From Ancylobacter rudongensis (GTDB lineage: Bacteria > Pseudomonadota > Alphaproteobacteria > Rhizobiales > Xanthobacteraceae): a stretch of 64,000 nt of DNA. Below the pieces are notes generated by a model that was given only the letters and a program-made list of their open reading frames with translations, searched no databases and was not told the DNA's origin. Below, in pieces: positions 62,458 through 64,000 of this stretch. Made by a program: the position numbers and the translations under genes. The stretch lies in contig NZ_FMTP01000002.1 of NCBI RefSeq assembly GCF_900100155.1, positions 310,001-374,000 of the forward strand, written 5' to 3'. The stretch's first letter is position 1. Each line of letters begins with the position of its first letter.

Positions 62458-63372
62458 ATGTGGCAGGCAACCCTTCGACGCGCCGTTCTCAACGGCCCCG
62501 CGCTGGTGACGATCGCCGCCATCGGCATTCTGTCGATCATGGACGGCGTCATAAAATATGTGGCGGCCACCCATGGCACCGGGCAGATCGCGATGCTGCG
62601 CTATGCCGTCGGCGCGCTGGCGGCGGGCGCGGTATTCGCCGCCTGCCGCACGCCGCTGCCCGGCCGGTCCATGCTGCGCCCGCATCTGTGGCGCTCGGTG
62701 CTGGTGTCGATCACCGCCCTCACCTTCTTCTATTCGCTGTCCGTGCTGCAGCTGGCGGTGGCGCTGGCGCTGTCCTTCACCTCGCCGCTGTTCATCGCCC
62801 TGTTCGCCGCGCTGTTCCTCGGCGAGCGACCGGGCAAGTCGATCCTGCTGGCCCTCGGCCTCGGCTTTGCCGGCGTGCTGGTGGTGCTGTGGAACGAGCT
62901 GGACATGGGCGCCGGCGGCAGCCTCGCCAACGGGCCGGGCATCGCCGCCGCGCTGGTCGCGGCCGTCACCTATGCCCTCGCCATGGTGACGCTGAAGAGC
63001 CGGGCGGCGCGCGACCCGATCCCCACCATCGTGCTGCTGCAGAATGCGTTCGCCTGCGTGCTGGTGACGCCGCTCGGCGCCTGGCAGTGGGTGCCGGTGT
63101 CGGGCGGGGAACTGGGCCTGTTCGTGCTCATCGGCGTGCTCGGCACGGCGGGGCATCTGTGCATGGCCTGGGCCTATGGGCGGGCGGATGCCAGCCGGCT
63201 CGGCGTTTTCGAGTACACCGCCTTCCTCTGGGCGCTGGTGATCGGGCTGGTGGCGTTCAGCGAAATCCCCTCCCCCAGCACGCTCGCCGGCGCCGCGCTC
63301 ATTGCCGGCGGCGCGCTCATCGCCTCGCGGCGCAGCCGCCTGCGCGAGGCCGAGGTCGAAGTCGGCCCCTAG
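62458..63372 (+). CDS. DMT-family transporter (EamA domains)
   Basis: A 304-residue inner-membrane protein with ten hydrophobic helices in two EamA repeats (GILSIMDGVIKYVAATHGTGQIAMLRYAVG; LQLAVALALSFTSPLFIALFAALFLGERPG; FEYTAFLWALVIGLVAFSEIPSPSTLAGAALI). Exporters of this type move amino acids or other metabolites. ATG 62458 fits the family start. Confidence 0.9.
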   Translation: MWQATLRRAVLNGPALVTIAAIGILSIMDGVIKYVAATHGTGQIAMLRYAVGALAAGAVFAACRTPLPGRSMLRPHLWRSVLVSITALTFFYSLSVLQLAVALALSFTSPLFIALFAALFLGERPGKSILLALGLGFAGVLVVLWNELDMGAGGSLANGPGIAAALVAAVTYALAMVTLKSRAARDPIPTIVLLQNAFACVLVTPLGAWQWVPVSGGELGLFVLIGVLGTAGHLCMAWAYGRADASRLGVFEYTAFLWALVIGLVAFSEIPSPSTLAGAALIAGGALIASRRSRLREAEVEVGP

Positions 63373-63492
63373 GCCGCGCTTCACCGGCGCGGGGCTGGAC
63401 CCCGCGCCGCAAGACGATAGGTTAGGCCGCCAAACGCCCCCTCGACGTCCCCCATGTCGGCGCTGTCCCGTCGATCCACCCGGAGTTCTGCG

Positions 63493-64000
63493 ATGCGCCC
63501 CACCAAGCGCCTGCGCGCGGCCCTGTTCACCGCCGCGACCCTCGCCGCCGCGCTCGTGGCGCCGGTCCTCTCCTCCAGGGCGACGGCCGCCGAGCCGATC
63601 CGCATCGGCGAGCTCAACAGCTACAAGGCGCAGGCCGCCTTCCTCGATCCCTATCGCAAGGGCATGGAGCTGGCGCTGAAGGAGATCAACGCCGCCGGCG
63701 GGGTGATCGGCCGGCCGCTGGAACTCGTCTCGCGCGACGATGGCGGCAATCCCGGCGACGCGGTGCGGGTCGCCACCGAGTTGCTGACCCGCGACAAGGT
63801 GGACCTCCTCACCGGCACCTTCCTCTCCCATGTCGGGCTGGCGGTGTCGGATCTGGCCAAGCGCCGCAAGGTGTTCTTTCTCGCCGCCGAGCCGCTGACC
63901 GACAAGCTCACCTGGTCGGACGGCAACCGCTACACCTTCCGCCTGCGCCCCTCCACCTACATGCAGGTGGCGATGCTGATGCCGGAGGCGGTGAAGGCCA
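63493..64000 (+). CDS. Branched-chain amino acid-type ABC substrate-binding protein (runs off right edge)
   Basis: First 169 residues. A signal peptide (LRAALFTAATLAAALVAPVLSSRATAA, cleaved before EPIRIG) is followed by the LivK-like fold: IGELNSYKAQAAFLDPYRKGMELALKEINAAGGVIGRPLELVSRDDGGNPGDAVRVATELL and VDLLTGTFLSHVGLAVSDLAKRRKVFFL. The ligand is unknown; transporter genes would lie beyond the window. Confidence 0.88.
   Translation, partial: MRPTKRLRAALFTAATLAAALVAPVLSSRATAAEPIRIGELNSYKAQAAFLDPYRKGMELALKEINAAGGVIGRPLELVSRDDGGNPGDAVRVATELLTRDKVDLLTGTFLSHVGLAVSDLAKRRKVFFLAAEPLTDKLTWSDGNRYTFRLRPSTYMQVAMLMPEAVKA

Overview
The window is about 64 kb of GC-rich alphaproteobacterial chromosome. DivL with a tyrosine in the H-box, a TsaE-phosphotransferase fusion, an AddAB nuclease, an NDUFA9-like protein, many Tat-type RR leaders and palindromic intergenic repeats of rhizobial type suggest Hyphomicrobiales, plausibly Xanthobacteraceae-like. 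The family-level guess is inference. I see no phage, insertion sequence, CRISPR array or rRNA. Most of the window is housekeeping DNA with two accessory metabolic blocks.

Layout. 0-8.7 kb: the 5' end of acetolactate synthase with a complete leader-peptide attenuator, then dapB, gpmA, a PACE-type efflux protein, an AraC-methyltransferase fusion, nth, a CysZ-like membrane protein, a Tat-exported FAD oxidase and a Gly/Pro-rich secreted protein. 8.8-13.8 kb (minus): rpmI-rplT and pheS-unknown ORF-pheT. 14-17.7 kb: a collagen-like secreted SH3 protein, uppP, an NDUFA9-like protein and tRNA-Leu(CAG).

17.8-33.5 kb is the main accessory block: nitric oxide response and nitrate assimilation. A flavohemoglobin-type reductase fused to a PAS domain (minus) faces an NsrR-type Rrf2 regulator across a palindromic operator. 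nsrR is followed by a coupled 30-residue ORF and an HPP-CBS membrane protein, a candidate nitrite transporter. Next come nasT-nasS, then a ten-kilobase operon: nrtA-nrtB-nrtD, an NirB-like FAD oxidoreductase, siroheme nitrite reductase, an FeS-FAD reductase and nitrate reductase. nasT and nrtA each have a sigma54-like promoter. The nrtA leader carries two adjacent hexaloop hairpins with A at loop position 1 and G at position 4, the RNA signature recognised by ANTAR proteins such as NasT. Nitrogen limitation (sigma54), nitrate (NasS/NasT antitermination) and nitric oxide (NsrR) therefore seem to meet here.

33.8-43 kb: an EipA-like periplasmic protein, then a LysR regulator facing two FMN-dependent monooxygenases, a flavin reductase, a sodium:solute symporter and a small membrane protein. 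This looks like a self-contained uptake and oxidation module for an unidentified, perhaps organosulfur, compound. An MgtC/DUF4010 protein and a periplasmic chorismate-lyase-like protein follow.

43-64 kb: trxA, addA, addB, a MurU-like nucleotidyltransferase, the tsaE-AmgK-like fusion and divL (all minus); then cysK, an Rrf2 regulator, dut, coaBC, ubiB and ubiE (minus); then a lipoprotein, an acetyltransferase, a DMT transporter and the start of a branched-chain amino acid-type binding protein. All calls come from reading the sequence; no database search or structure prediction was run.
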